Part shown: piece after piece, positions 50,399 through 60,620 of the stretch
Position numbering within the stretch: the stretch's first letter is position 1
Layout of the letters: each line of letters opens with the position of its first letter
From: Flavobacterium davisii
Lineage (GTDB): Bacteria > Bacteroidota > Bacteroidia > Flavobacteriales > Flavobacteriaceae
Direction: 5' to 3'
Assembly (NCBI RefSeq): GCF_019565505.1
Contig: NZ_CP067378.1
Span: forward strand, 62,001 to 126,000
Length of the DNA stretch: 64,000 nucleotides
Translations under genes and position numbers: made by a program
The notes under the pieces: model-generated
Databases searched by the model: none
What the model saw: only the letters and a program-made list of their open reading frames with translations
Told to the model about the DNA's origin: nothing

Positions 50399-52900
50399 TT
50401 AATTATTTTTTTCATTATTTAAAAAATGTTCAAGAGCAACCAAATCAGGTATATTTACAGTACGCGCTTTACTTCCTTCGAAAGGACCTACTATACCGGC
50501 CGCTTCTAACTGATCTATTAGTCGACCTGCACGATTATATCCTAATTTTAATTTTCGTTGAATTAGAGAAGCTGAACCTTGCTGAGCTGTAACGATTACC
50601 TCTGCTGCATCTCTAAAAAGAGAATCTCGTTCTGAAATATCAATATCAAGACTTGTCCCTCCCCCATCTTCACCTACAAATTCAGGAAGCAAATAAGCAT
50701 TAGGATAAGCTTTTTGAGCCCCTATAAATTCTGTAATCTTTTCTACTTCTGGGGTATCTACAAAGGCACATTGTACACGCACTAAATCATTACCATTGGT
50801 ATATAATAAGTCTCCTCTACCTATTAATTGATCAGCACCTTGTTGATCTAAAATGGTTCTAGAATCTATCTTAGATGTAACTCTAAAAGCAATACGCGCA
50901 GGGAAATTAGCCTTAATAATACCTGTAATCACGTTTACTGAAGGACGTTGTGTTGCTATTATTAAATGAATTCCAATTGCTCTGGCTAATTGTGCCAAAC
51001 GGGCAATAGGTGTTTCAACCTCTTTACCTGCTGTCATGATTAAATCAGCAAACTCATCTACTACTAGCACAATATAAGGTAAAAAGCGATGTCCTAACTC
51101 TGGATTTAATTTTCTTTGTTTGAATTTTTCGTTGTATTCCTTAATATTACGTACCATCGCATCTTTTAATAAAGAATAACGATTATCCATTTCTACACAC
51201 AATGAATTCAGCGTGGTTATTACTTTTGAATTATCGGTTATAATAGCATCTTCTGTATCTGGTAATTTTGCTAAATAATGCCTTTCTATTTTATTAAAAA
51301 GGGTTAATTCTACTTTTTTAGGATCAACTAACACAAATTTAACTTCAGCTGGATGTTTCTTATATAATAAAGAAGTAAGTACAGCATTTAATCCTACTGA
51401 TTTACCTTGTCCCGTTGCCCCCGCCATTAATAAGTGAGGCATTTTAGCTAAATCAACCACAAATGTTTCATTAGAAATAGTTTTCCCTAGAGCAATTGGC
51501 AACTCCATTTCTGCTTCTTGAAATTTTGCTGATGCTATAACACCTTTCATAGGTACTAAGGTTGGATTTTTATTAGGCACTTCAATGCCAATGGTTCCTT
51601 TACCGGCATCGGAGCTATAATACGAATTCCTAATGCTGCCAACGAAAGTGCAATATCATCTTCTAAACTTTTTATTTTAGATATGCGAACACCTGCTTCT
51701 GGCACTATTTCATACAATGTTACAGAAGGTCCAACAGTAGCCTTTATTTGAGCAATATCAATCTTGTAGTTACGAAGTGTTTCTACAATACGATTTTTAT
51801 TTTCTTCTAGTTCTTCTTGATTAATTGTAATACCTCCCGAACCATATTCCTTTAATAAATCTATAGTTGGAAATTTATAGTTGGAAAGATCTAATGTGGG
51901 GTCAAATTCGCCAAAATGAGCCACTAAACGCTCTGCTAGATTTTCTTCAATAATATCTTCTTCTTCTACTTTTTGAATTACTAATTCATCTGAATTATGT
52001 TCTAATTCGCTTAATGGTTTAGAAGTAGGATTAAGATCTAAAGTCAATTCAGAAGAATTTTCTATAGTAGGTTTTAAAATTTCTTTATTCTTTTCAAACT
52101 GGGAAGGAATTGTTTTTAATACAATACCTTCTAACTCCTCATCATCGTAATCTTCTTCTAATATTTCAGTTAGAGCTTTAGTATTTTTTTCTTTCTCTTT
52201 TAATAGAGGTTGAACTTCTTCTTCTTGAACGGCAAATTCCTCTAAATTATAAACTGTTGTACTTTCTTTAGATAATGGATTTTTAAAATCTTCTTTTAAT
52301 TCGGTTTTTGTTTTCTCAAAAGCTGCTTTAATAGCTTCTGGCGATATTTTTATCTTAAAAATAAGATAAATAACTATTCCAAAAAGTAAGGTAAGTAAAG
52401 TACCTGCTTTTCCTAAATAATCTTGTAAAAAGAATTCATTTCAAATCCTATGACCCCTCCTAATTCAGGAAGAGAAGTACTAAAAAATCCAAAAAGAATA
52501 GAAAGAATTATAATGACAAAAATATCCCAAAACCACGTTTTCTTTAATTTAGAAACTGCTAAATCAAGTACTAAGTAAGATCCTGTTAAAAACAACAATC
52601 TTACAAAGAAAAATGCGGCAACACCAAATCCTTGGTAGACAAAAAAATGAGCTAAAAATACGCCTAATTTCCCTAACCAGTTTTGAACTTGTGATTCTCT
52701 ATTACCAAATTCATTAATTTCACTTTGATCCAGTTTACCATTAACAAAATAGGAAATAAAGGAAATTGCTAATGCAATAGAAAACAATATAAGTAAAATT
52801 CCAAATGTTATTTTTTGTTGACGGCTTACTCCAAATCGTCTTTGTGAATTTTCAGATTCTACTTCGGCAGATGTATTTTCTTTCTTTTTGATTTAGCCAT
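50399..52900 (-). CDS. ftsK: FtsK/SpoIIIE DNA translocase (three 1-base deletions)
   Basis: About 834 aa after adding bases at 52884-52888 (A run), 52433 (T run) and 51607-51611 (Pro-Gly site MPGKG). Four N-terminal membrane helices, an acidic linker, then the motor with Walker A MAGATGQGKSVG, Walker B VLVVDEFADLI and ATQRPSVNVI. The C-terminal gamma winged helix (QGSASLIQRKLKLGYNRAGRLIDQLE) reads KOPS-type sites. FtsK is essential for chromosome dimer resolution and division. Being broken three times here is the best argument for sequencing errors rather than pseudogenes. Confidence 0.93.
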
Positions 52901-52939
52901 TATATTTTTAAAAAATAGGTCGATTTATAACAATTAGAC

Positions 52940-53314
52940 TTATACTATTTTAGGCAAATAGATAAAACTTCCTATAACAAAGGCGGTCATAGCTGCAAAA
53001 AAAACAGCACCAGCAGCAATATCTTTTATGAATCCAATTTTTTCATGAAAATCGGGATGTACAAAATCAGCTAATTTTTCAACCGCTGTATTCAAGCCTT
53101 CAACACTTAAAACTAATCCAAAAGCAAATATTTGAAACATCCACTCTTCTCGAGTAATTTCAAAATAATATCCTGCTAATGACATTAATACGGCTAATGA
53201 AGATTGTACCATTACGCTATGCTCTGTCGTAATTAATTTAAATGCTCCTTTAGCAGCAAATCGTATACTTTTTAATCGACCTGTAAATAACGTTTCGTCT
53301 TTTTCAAATTTCAT
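52940..53314 (-). CDS. Diacylglycerol kinase family membrane protein (DgkA/UndK-like)
   Basis: 124 aa with three membrane helices and the catalytic motif EGLNTAVEKLADF. Phosphorylates diacylglycerol or undecaprenol in the inner membrane. Its ATG overlaps the tpx stop codon by one base, so both are co-transcribed. Confidence 0.88.
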   Translation of the reverse strand: MKFEKDETLFTGRLKSIRFAAKGAFKLITTEHSVMVQSSLAVLMSLAGYYFEITREEWMFQIFAFGLVLSVEGLNTAVEKLADFVHPDFHEKIGFIKDIAAGAVFFAAMTAFVIGSFIYLPKIV

Positions 53315-53811
53315 TATAAAGAAGCTAAAGCAGATTCATAATTAGGTTCTTGGGCAATTTCCGCAACTTGCTCTGTATATTTTATAATTCCGTTTTCATC
53401 TAATACAATTACACAACGAGAATGTAAACCTGCTAACGGTCCTTCTACTATAGTCAATCCATAATCAGCACCAAAACTACCTGTTTTAAAATCCGATAAA
53501 TTAATAACATTTTCCAATCCTTCTGCTCCACAAAAACGAGTTTGTGCAAATGGTAAATCTCTAGAAATACACAACACTTTTGTGTTTTCTAATTTTGATG
53601 CCGTTTCATTAAATTTTCGAACAGAAGCAGCACAAATTCCTGTATCTATACTAGGAAAAATATTTAATACTATTTTTTGTCCTTTAAAATCCTCTAATTT
53701 TTTAATAGATAAATCAGTTGCTACTAATTCAAAAGAATTAGCCTTTGATCCTACTACAGGCAATTCTCCAACTGTATTTATTGTATTTCCTTTAAATGTT
53801 ATTTGTGCCAT
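53314..53811 (-). CDS. tpx: Thiol peroxidase
   Basis: 165 aa from MAQITFKGNTI at 53811; the open frame to 53922 adds a non-homologous 37-residue leader, so the internal ATG is preferred. Tpx motifs: peroxidatic Cys in SIDTGICAASVRKFN and resolving Cys in FAQTRFCGAEG. Reduces hydroperoxides with thioredoxin. It is part of the antioxidant cluster that continues at 55.7-60.5 kb. Confidence 0.92.
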   Translation of the reverse strand: MAQITFKGNTINTVGELPVVGSKANSFELVATDLSIKKLEDFKGQKIVLNIFPSIDTGICAASVRKFNETASKLENTKVLCISRDLPFAQTRFCGAEGLENVINLSDFKTGSFGADYGLTIVEGPLAGLHSRCVIVLDENGIIKYTEQVAEIAQEPNYESALASL

Positions 53812-54210
53812 AATTTCATTTTTTAAAGCTCCAAAAATAAGGATATTTTTCAAATATTTTTTCTTAATAAAAACGTAAATATTGAGAATTAATATATAAA
53901 TCTTATTTTGTATAGAAAACAAAAATATGGAAGCCTCAAAATCAGCCTCTTCAATTATTTATATAATGAATTAAATAGTACTTCCTGCTCTAAAAATATT
54001 CTATTTGATCTATTACCAAAATGTTTCATAAAGCCCATTAATTATGTAAACATGAATTAAACTCAAATTCCCTTATACTTCATGTTGAAGATAGAAAGGC
54101 AAAAAAAATACATGAAAATTTTTCTTGCGAATTTGGTAGTCAAAAACTATAACTTAACACGTAATTTACCACTTCGACTAAAGTATGAGAAGTCAAATTA
54201 TCAATATTAT

Positions 54211-54295
54211 GTAATTTCTCTTGTTGTACAAATAGCAAGATTACGAACTTTTAAGAAAACCTAATTGAAAGAGAAAAAGAGTATTTTTTTTTAGA
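54211..54295 (+). repeat. Dispersed repeat B, copy 2
   Basis: Inverted match to 19311-19393 (about 80 percent by eye). Contains GAACTTTTAAGAAAACCTA. Confidence 0.55.
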
Positions 54296-54386
54296 TTCAA
54301 AATCTTTTTATTTGTGATAAATCGCTAACGTATAATCAGCGTTTCAGTAAGTATTCCTTATTAATCATCAAAATAGTTTTCTATTT

Positions 54387-54466
54387 TTCTTCTAAAATTC
54401 CGGTAAGCATTTGAATTTATTCATTTTTTACAATAAAAACTAATTCGGAATTTTGGTTAAACCCAG
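54387..54466 (+). repeat. Dispersed repeat A, copy 2
   Basis: Starts TTCTTCTAAAATTC and shares TTTGAATTTATT and the ending GGTTAAACC with copies 1 and 3. The preceding TAATCATCAAAATAGTT block is also repeated before copy 3. Confidence 0.55.
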
Positions 54467-54584
54467 ATTACACATTAGACCCGAGCGTAGCGAATAGACG
54501 AAGTAAATCTATTCCACTTTATTTTTCTTCAAATTCAAGCACGTACTCAAATTTTAATCATCAAAATAGTTCACTATTTCTTCT

Positions 54585-54664
54585 TCTAAAATTTTCCGTG
54601 AGCACTTGAATTTATTGAAAAATTTTGTTTCACAACGAAGTCTAATGCGGAATCTGGATTAAAA
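54585..54664 (+). repeat. Dispersed repeat A, copy 3
   Basis: About 195 bases after copy 2, so the unit plus its upstream 30 bases form an imperfect tandem duplication. Includes GCACTTGAATTTATTGAAAA and AATGCGGAATCTGG. Confidence 0.55.
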
Positions 54665-54770
54665 CAGCACTTATTTTAATTATTTTTTGTTAAAATTTAT
54701 CTTATTAGAAATCTTTTAAATAAAAGTTATTATTTTTATTTTTCCTTATTATTAGGTTATTATTAAAATT

Positions 54771-55412
54771 ATGGATAAGAAAGCACATTGGGAGCATGTT
54801 TTTTCAACAAAAAAAGAAGATGAAGTTAGTTGGTATCAAAAAAATCCAGAATCCTCTATATATTTTATTGAAAAACTGAACTTACCTAAAGATGCTAAAA
54901 TAATAGATGTAGGCGGGGGAGATAGTTATTTAATAGACCATCTTTTAAATTTAGGTTATATCCATTTATATTTACTCGATATTTCAAAAAATGCTATTGA
55001 ACGGATACAAAAAAGACTAGGAAAAGATTCTCGAAAGGTTAATTTCATAACCCATGATGTCATAGATTTTGTTTCAGAAGAAAAGTTTGATGTATGGCAT
55101 GATAGAGCTTCTTTTCATTTTTTTACAAATCCAGTGGATATAGATCTTTATAAAAAAATAGCGGCTGGAAGTATTAAAGAAAACGGAAATCTTATTATAG
55201 GGACATTTTCAAAAAAAGGCCCTATAAAATGCAGTGGACTCCCCGTAAATCAATACTCTAGCACTACATTAAAGGCGGTTTTTTATCCTGATTTCGAAAT
55301 GATTGAAGATCAAGAAATAGAACACAAAACGCCATTCAACACAATTCAAAATTTTATATTTTGTTCTTTTAAAAGAAATTCTGACACTAATAAATCTATT
55401 GAAAAATCTTGA
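54771..55412 (+). CDS. SAM-dependent class I methyltransferase
   Basis: 213 aa. Motif I is IIDVGGGDSYLIDHLL. The following acidic residue in LLDISKNAI would contact the SAM ribose. Motif post-II has DVWHDRASFHFF. The N-terminus HWEHVFSTKKEDEVSWYQ resembles small trans-acting methyltransferases of the thiopurine/tellurite-like group. Substrate unknown. Stands alone on the + strand. Confidence 0.85.
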   Translation: MDKKAHWEHVFSTKKEDEVSWYQKNPESSIYFIEKLNLPKDAKIIDVGGGDSYLIDHLLNLGYIHLYLLDISKNAIERIQKRLGKDSRKVNFITHDVIDFVSEEKFDVWHDRASFHFFTNPVDIDLYKKIAAGSIKENGNLIIGTFSKKGPIKCSGLPVNQYSSTTLKAVFYPDFEMIEDQEIEHKTPFNTIQNFIFCSFKRNSDTNKSIEKS

Positions 55413-55652
55413 AAAAAGAAGAATATCTCTTTCTTTTTCTAGTTGTTGAAAATTAAATAAAAAGGTTTTATTAATTTTCTATTCATTTATAAAAAAATTG
55501 TCTTTTTCTCTTCATTAAAAAAGAGGAAGATTCAAATCAGATCTGGGAGAAAAAATTTCTTTCCCTTTTTCTCTGCATAGCTCTTTTATTTTATCACAAG
55601 AGTCTATTGCGTAAATTTTTATGAGTTTAAAATATCTTTAAATAAAATAAAT

Positions 55653-55750
55653 TAAGATAAGAGGGTGTTCTAAAAGTAAAATATTAAACCCAAATTTCGC
55701 ATTTTCTCTAACTTTAAATATTTTTTTACTTTTAGAATACCTCTTATTAT
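55653..55750. repeat. Long imperfect inverted repeat (MITE- or terminator-like)
   Basis: Arms of about 30 bases (outer GATAAGAGGGTG..., inner CTAAAAGTAAAAT) with a 30-base centre, just after the methyltransferase and before the end of the DUF gene (-). The core CTAAAAGT resembles the arms at 62989-63169. May act as a bidirectional terminator. Confidence 0.5.
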
Positions 55751-56008
55751 TTATTTATCAATAGATCCTAGCACGCGTTTCATAAATTCATTTAATGCTA
55801 CTTTCTTTTCTTTTCCTTCTTTAATTAGCTTTTGAACTTCTAAAGCACCATAAAGATTAGAAATTAGTTCTCCAATAACATCTATCTCCTCATCTTTTAG
55901 AGATTCTAATTCTGTAAGATTTTCTAATACAGCAATTGTTTCTACTAAATAATCGCTATCATTTTCTTCTATAAATTGAGTTAGGTGCTTTATAACAGGT
56001 AATTTCAT
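55751..56008 (-). CDS. Conserved small helical protein next to thioredoxin
   Basis: 85 aa, acidic and helical, without signal peptide. It lies 14 bases after the thioredoxin gene. In flavobacteria I recall a small DUF (possibly DUF6952) in this position, but this is not certain. It may be a partner of the thioredoxin or peroxiredoxin. Function unknown. Confidence 0.7.
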   Translation of the reverse strand: MKLPVIKHLTQFIEENDSDYLVETIAVLENLTELESLKDEEIDVIGELISNLYGALEVQKLIKEGKEKKVALNEFMKRVLGSIDK

Positions 56009-56022
56009 AATCTATAATTTAA

Positions 56023-56331
56023 TTAAAGTATTTCACTAACTAAGTCACTTAATACCTCTGCTTTATTGGTTTGTGTCTCTTTAACTAATTTCCCATTAAC
56101 AAAAGTTGCAAATGTAGGTAAATTAGAAACGTTAGCTAATTTTCTAGACTCAGGTGAATTTTCAGCATCTATTATTACAAAAGTAAGACTTTCATTTTCT
56201 GTAGATAACTTTTTAAATTTTGGTTTCATGATTCTACAATTACCACACCATGAGGCAGAAAATTGTACTACTACTTTGTCATTTTCATTAATTACATTTT
56301 GTAATGTATCTTCGTTTAATTCTATTAACAT
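56023..56331 (-). CDS. Thioredoxin-family protein with CGNC active site
   Basis: 102 aa. The redox motif SWCGNCRIMKP replaces the usual CGPC, and the cis-Pro is in SNLPTFATFVNG. It probably reduces the neighbouring peroxiredoxin, whose gene starts 220 bases upstream of it on the same strand, or a related peroxidase. No signal peptide, so it acts in the cytoplasm. Confidence 0.88.
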   Translation of the reverse strand: MLIELNEDTLQNVINENDKVVVQFSASWCGNCRIMKPKFKKLSTENESLTFVIIDAENSPESRKLANVSNLPTFATFVNGKLVKETQTNKAEVLSDLVSEIL

Positions 56332-56552
56332 ATTTATATAAATTGGAACAGTAATGCCAATACTTTTTAATAAGATATTGTCATTAATTTTTGTTTCGTG
56401 GTTATTATTTTAGATAAGGAAATTTACTTAATAATATCAATATATCATTAAGATTTATCAAGATTTTTAAAAAAGTTGCAATAACAATAGCAATATCTAA
56501 TTATTTTATAAGACATTGCCATTGATTATTGCATTATTGGGAGAATTACTGA

Positions 56553-57188
56553 TTAGTTTTGACTTAAGTAAGCTGCTGTACTTAATCTATCTGCGTTCAT
56601 TGCTTCTTTACCTTCTTCCCAGTTTGCAGGACAAACCTCTCCTTTTGTTTGAACGTGTGTATAAGCATCTACTAAACGTAAATATTCTGTTACATTTCTT
56701 CCTAATGGCATATCATTTACACTCTCATGAAAAATTTTACCCGTTTCATCAATCAAATAAGTAGCACGGAAAGTTACATTCGAACCATCTAATAAAATAT
56801 CATCAGATTCTTCATCGTATACTTCTTCTGCATCTAAAATACCTAATGCTTTTGATAAATTACGAGTAGTATCAGCTAATAGTGGATACGTAACACCTTC
56901 AATACCACCATTATTTTTAGGTGTATTTAACCACGCAAAATGAACTTCATTTGTATCGCAAGAAGCGCCTATTACAACTGTATTTCTTTTCTCAAATTCT
57001 GGCAAAGCAGCCTGAAAAGCATGTAATTCCGTTGGGCAAACAAATGTAAAATCTTTTGGATACCAAAATAATAATACCTTTTTGTTATTTTTTGTAGCTT
57101 CTTCAAGAATATTAATTCTCAAATTATCTCCCATTTCTGAAATTGCATCTACTGTAATATTTGGAAATTTTTTTCCTACTAAAGCCAT
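56553..57188 (-). CDS. 2-Cys peroxiredoxin (AhpC/Prx1 type)
   Basis: 211 aa. The peroxidatic Cys is in DFTFVCPTELHAFQ and the resolving Cys in GEVCPANWEEG near the C-terminus. It reduces hydrogen peroxide and organic peroxides, with electrons from thioredoxin. Divergent from katA across a 373-base spacer, so the two may share peroxide-responsive control. Confidence 0.93.
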   Translation of the reverse strand: MALVGKKFPNITVDAISEMGDNLRINILEEATKNNKKVLLFWYPKDFTFVCPTELHAFQAALPEFEKRNTVVIGASCDTNEVHFAWLNTPKNNGGIEGVTYPLLADTTRNLSKALGILDAEEVYDEESDDILLDGSNVTFRATYLIDETGKIFHESVNDMPLGRNVTEYLRLVDAYTHVQTKGEVCPANWEEGKEAMNADRLSTAAYLSQN

Positions 57189-57561
57189 AATATATAAGTG
57201 TTAAATTTATTGTTTCTGGTTGCAAATTTAGAAATACAATCTTTCCTTCTTACGCTCCTATACTATTAATTTTCTATTCAAATATAAATATTCTTTATAG
57301 CATAAAAAGATATTTACAATCTTTAAAATGAAGCAATAGTATTATAGATATTATTTATTAAACAAATAAAATTAATAAACAAAACCACTTTAGATTTGCC
57401 AGTGAAATAAGATTAAAAAACACACAAAAAACTATTATAAACACTATATATAGTATTAAAAATAAATAATATAAAATGTTTTATATAAAGTTATAGTACA
57501 AATAGTATTTCTAAAATATTTAAAAAAAACACTAAAGTTTAATAAATAAAAAACAATTAAA
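57189..57561. other. Divergent promoter spacer between peroxiredoxin and katA
   Basis: No gene. Very AT-rich. A 12-base palindrome ACTATATATAGT (57443-57454) lies about 110 bases before katA and could be a regulator site, but nothing distinguishes it as an OxyR or PerR box. Confidence 0.45.
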
Positions 57562-59032
57562 ATGAGTCATAATCAACAAAACAAAATGACATCAGTATCA
57601 GGAAGACCTATAGCTGATAATCAGAACTCTTTAACTGCTGGCAAAAGAGGGCCAATGCTTTTACAAGATATTTGGTTTTTAGAAAAGTTAGCGCACTTTG
57701 ATAGAGAAGTAATCCCTGAGAGACGTATGCACGCAAAAGGTTCTGCTGCTTTTGGAACTTTTACCGTTACCCATGATATCACGAAATACACAAAAGCTAA
57801 AATATTTTCTGAAATTGGTAAAAAAACGGATTTATTCCTAAGATTTTCAACAGTAGCTGGAGAACGAGGTGCAGCTGATGCAGAAAGAGACATTCGCGGT
57901 TTTGCTGTAAAATTTTATACAGAAGAAGGAAACTGGGATTTAGTTGGAAATAATACCCCTGTATTTTTTATTCGCGATCCTTATAAATTCCCTGACTTAA
58001 ACAAAGCAGTGAAAAGAGATCCCGGAACTAACTTGAGAAGTGCTAATAACAACTGGGATTACTGGACTTTATTACCTGAATCTTTACATCAAATTACCAT
58101 GACAATGAGCGAACGTGGTATTCCAAAAAGTTACCGTCACATGAATGGTTATGGTAGTCATACTTTTAGCTTTATAAATGCTAATAACGAACGTTTTTGG
58201 GTAAAATTTCATTTTAAAACAGCTCAGGGAATTGAATGTTTAACTGATCAAGAATCCGAAGTAATAATCGGTAAGGATAGAGAAAGTCATCAAAGAGATT
58301 TATACAATAATATAAAAGAAGGGAATTTCCCTAAATGGCATCTAAAAGTACAAATAATGCCTGAAGAAGATGCTAAAAATTATCCTTTTAATCCTTTTGA
58401 TTTAACAAAAGTTTGGCCTCATAATGACTATCCTCTGATAGACGTTGGAGTATTAGAATTAAACAAAAATCCTGAAAATTATTTTGCAGACGTAGAACAG
58501 TCAGCTTTTAATCCAGCAAATATTGTACCGGGTATCGGTTTTTCTCCTGATAGAATGCTACAAGGCAGATTATTTTCTTACGGTGATACACAACGTTATA
58601 GATTGGGGGTCAATCATTATCAAATCCCTGTAAATGCTCCTAGATGTCCATTTCATAATCATCACAAAGATGGTGCTATGCGTATTGACGGTAACGGGGG
58701 AAACTCCGTACACTATGAACCTAATAGTTATGGAAAATGGCAAGAACAAAAAGAATATAGAGAACCTGCTTTAGCACTAGAAGGAGCTGTTGATCATTGG
58801 GACTTTAGAGAGGATGACAATGATTATTACACACAACCGGAGTAATCTGTTTCGAATCATGACTCCTGAACAACAACAAGTATTATTTGAAAATACAGCA
58901 CGTTCTGTAGGCGGAGCAGAAAAATTTATACAAGAGCGTCATATTATTAATTGTTACAAAGCAGACCCTAATTATGGTAAAGGAGTTGCAGCGGCTTTAG
59001 GTATTAGCTTAACCGATTTAGATTTAATATAA
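57562..59032 (+). CDS. katA: Catalase, cytoplasmic (1-base insertion near 58838)
   Basis: About 489 aa. Active-site His in [12 protein letters not shown], Asn in [13 protein letters not shown] and heme-ligand Tyr in [14 protein letters not shown]. The frame breaks in YYTQP-GNLF: removing the extra A in CCGGAGT restores the C-terminal helical part. No signal peptide. Decomposes hydrogen peroxide. A second catalase follows 14 bases later. Confidence 0.93.
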
Positions 59033-59046
59033 ATATTTAAATAGTA

Positions 59047-60540
59047 ATGAGAAAATCATTTTTAACCTGTGCATCACTTATAATCTCTATAAGTGCATTT
59101 GCCCAAACTCCACTTACAACCAGTGCTGGAGCTCCTGTAAATGGAGATTTACAGTCCCTAACTTTAGGTCCAAATGGCCCTGTTTTATTAGAAGATGTTC
59201 ATTTAATTGAAAAACTACAACATTTTAGCAGAGAAAGAATCCCAGAACGTGTTATGCACCCAAGAGGTACTGGTGCTCAAGGTTATTTTATTTTAACCAA
59301 AAACATAAGTGATCTTACAAAAGCTAAAATTTTTACTGAAGTAGATAAAAAAACACCTGTTCTAGTCCGTTTTTCAAGTGTTATCCACTCTAAAGGATCT
59401 CCAGAAACAGCAAGAGATCCAAGAGGGTTTGCTGTAAAATTTTATACCGAAGAAGGTAACTGGGATTTGGTTGGAAATCATATACCTACATTCTTTATAA
59501 GAGATGCTATTAAATTTCCTGATTTTACACATGCTAATAAACCATCTCCAATTACTGATCTTCAGGATGAAAACAGAATTTTTGATTACTTTTCAAAAAC
59601 ACCTGAAGCTACTCAAACATTAACTTGGTTAATGTCTGATAATGGGACTCCTAAATCGTATAGAGAAATGGATGGTTTTGGAGTAAATACTTTCAAATTT
59701 ATCAATGATAAAGGAGATATTTCTTGGGTTAAATTTCATTTCAAATCATTACAAGGAATCAAAAATTTAACAGCAGAAGAAGTCGTTCAGGTACAAGGTA
59801 AAGATTTTAGTCACATGACTAGAGATTTGTATGATAATATTGCTGCTGGCAATTATCCTAAATGGGATTTGTATGTACAAATAATTCCTAACAAAGACAT
59901 TAATAAATATGACTTTAATATTTTTGATGATACTAAACAATGGTTTAATGTAGAAGAAACAAAAGTAGGTACTCTTGTTCTAGATCGTATACCAGCTAAC
60001 TTCTTCCAATACACTGAAAGCGCAGCCTTTGCTCCTTCTAGAGTCGTACACGGAATTGGTTTTTCTCCTGATAAAATGCTTCAGGGTCGAAATTTTTCTT
60101 ATGCTGATGCGCAAATGTATAGATTGGGCAAAAACCACCAATTATTACCTGCTAACAGACCTTTGGTAAAAGTAAATAATTACCATATAGATGGGGCTAT
60201 GAATTTTGAAGAAAGAACAGGAGATACAAACTACTTCCCTAGTCATAATAATCCTACTTATACAGAATTCAAAGCAGATGATAAAAGACTATTGGATGGT
60301 TACATGGTACGCGAAGAAATAAAAGATTCTAAAGACTTTTATCAAGCAGGTATCTTATACCGTGGTTATTCTAAACAAGAAAAAGATAACTTAATCAAAA
60401 ACTGGACTAACAATTTAAGTAAAGTTAAAGATAAAAAGATTCAGGCTACTATTGTTAGCTTTTTATATAAAGCTGATCAAGAATACGGAACAAGAGTTGG
60501 TAATGCTCTAGGTTTATCTAAAGATAGTTATAATAAATAA
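59047..60540 (+). CDS. Secreted catalase
   Basis: 497 aa. Signal peptide (ISISAFAQ). Active-site His in RVMHPRGTGAQG, Asn in LVGNHIPTFFIRD and Tyr in RNFSYADAQMYRLG. It differs strongly from the upstream catalase in loops, so it is a paralogue rather than a recent copy. The signal peptide places it in the periplasm. It is followed by an AnkB-like gene, an arrangement known for KatB-AnkB in pseudomonads. Confidence 0.93.
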   Translation: MRKSFLTCASLIISISAFAQTPLTTSAGAPVNGDLQSLTLGPNGPVLLEDVHLIEKLQHFSRERIPERVMHPRGTGAQGYFILTKNISDLTKAKIFTEVDKKTPVLVRFSSVIHSKGSPETARDPRGFAVKFYTEEGNWDLVGNHIPTFFIRDAIKFPDFTHANKPSPITDLQDENRIFDYFSKTPEATQTLTWLMSDNGTPKSYREMDGFGVNTFKFINDKGDISWVKFHFKSLQGIKNLTAEEVVQVQGKDFSHMTRDLYDNIAAGNYPKWDLYVQIIPNKDINKYDFNIFDDTKQWFNVEETKVGTLVLDRIPANFFQYTESAAFAPSRVVHGIGFSPDKMLQGRNFSYADAQMYRLGKNHQLLPANRPLVKVNNYHIDGAMNFEERTGDTNYFPSHNNPTYTEFKADDKRLLDGYMVREEIKDSKDFYQAGILYRGYSKQEKDNLIKNWTNNLSKVKDKKIQATIVSFLYKADQEYGTRVGNALGLSKDSYNK

Positions 60541-60620
60541 ATTCTATTAACACGTTAGAATGCTATAATATTAGTTTTAATCATCTGGTATCTATAGCAT
60601 TCTTTCTTAAAATTAAAATT

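Larger units (their letters stand above)
53923..54770. other. 848-base repeat-rich spacer
   Basis: No supported gene; a 60-codon frame at 54082-54264 looks random and ends inside repeat B. It contains repeat B copy 2 (54211-54295), two copies of repeat A (54387-54466, 54585-54664) and AT-rich sequence. Confidence 0.65.

Noticed and set aside
54082..54264. 60-codon open frame in the repeat region
   Set aside because: No protein-like pattern, and it ends inside repeat B, so it is probably chance.
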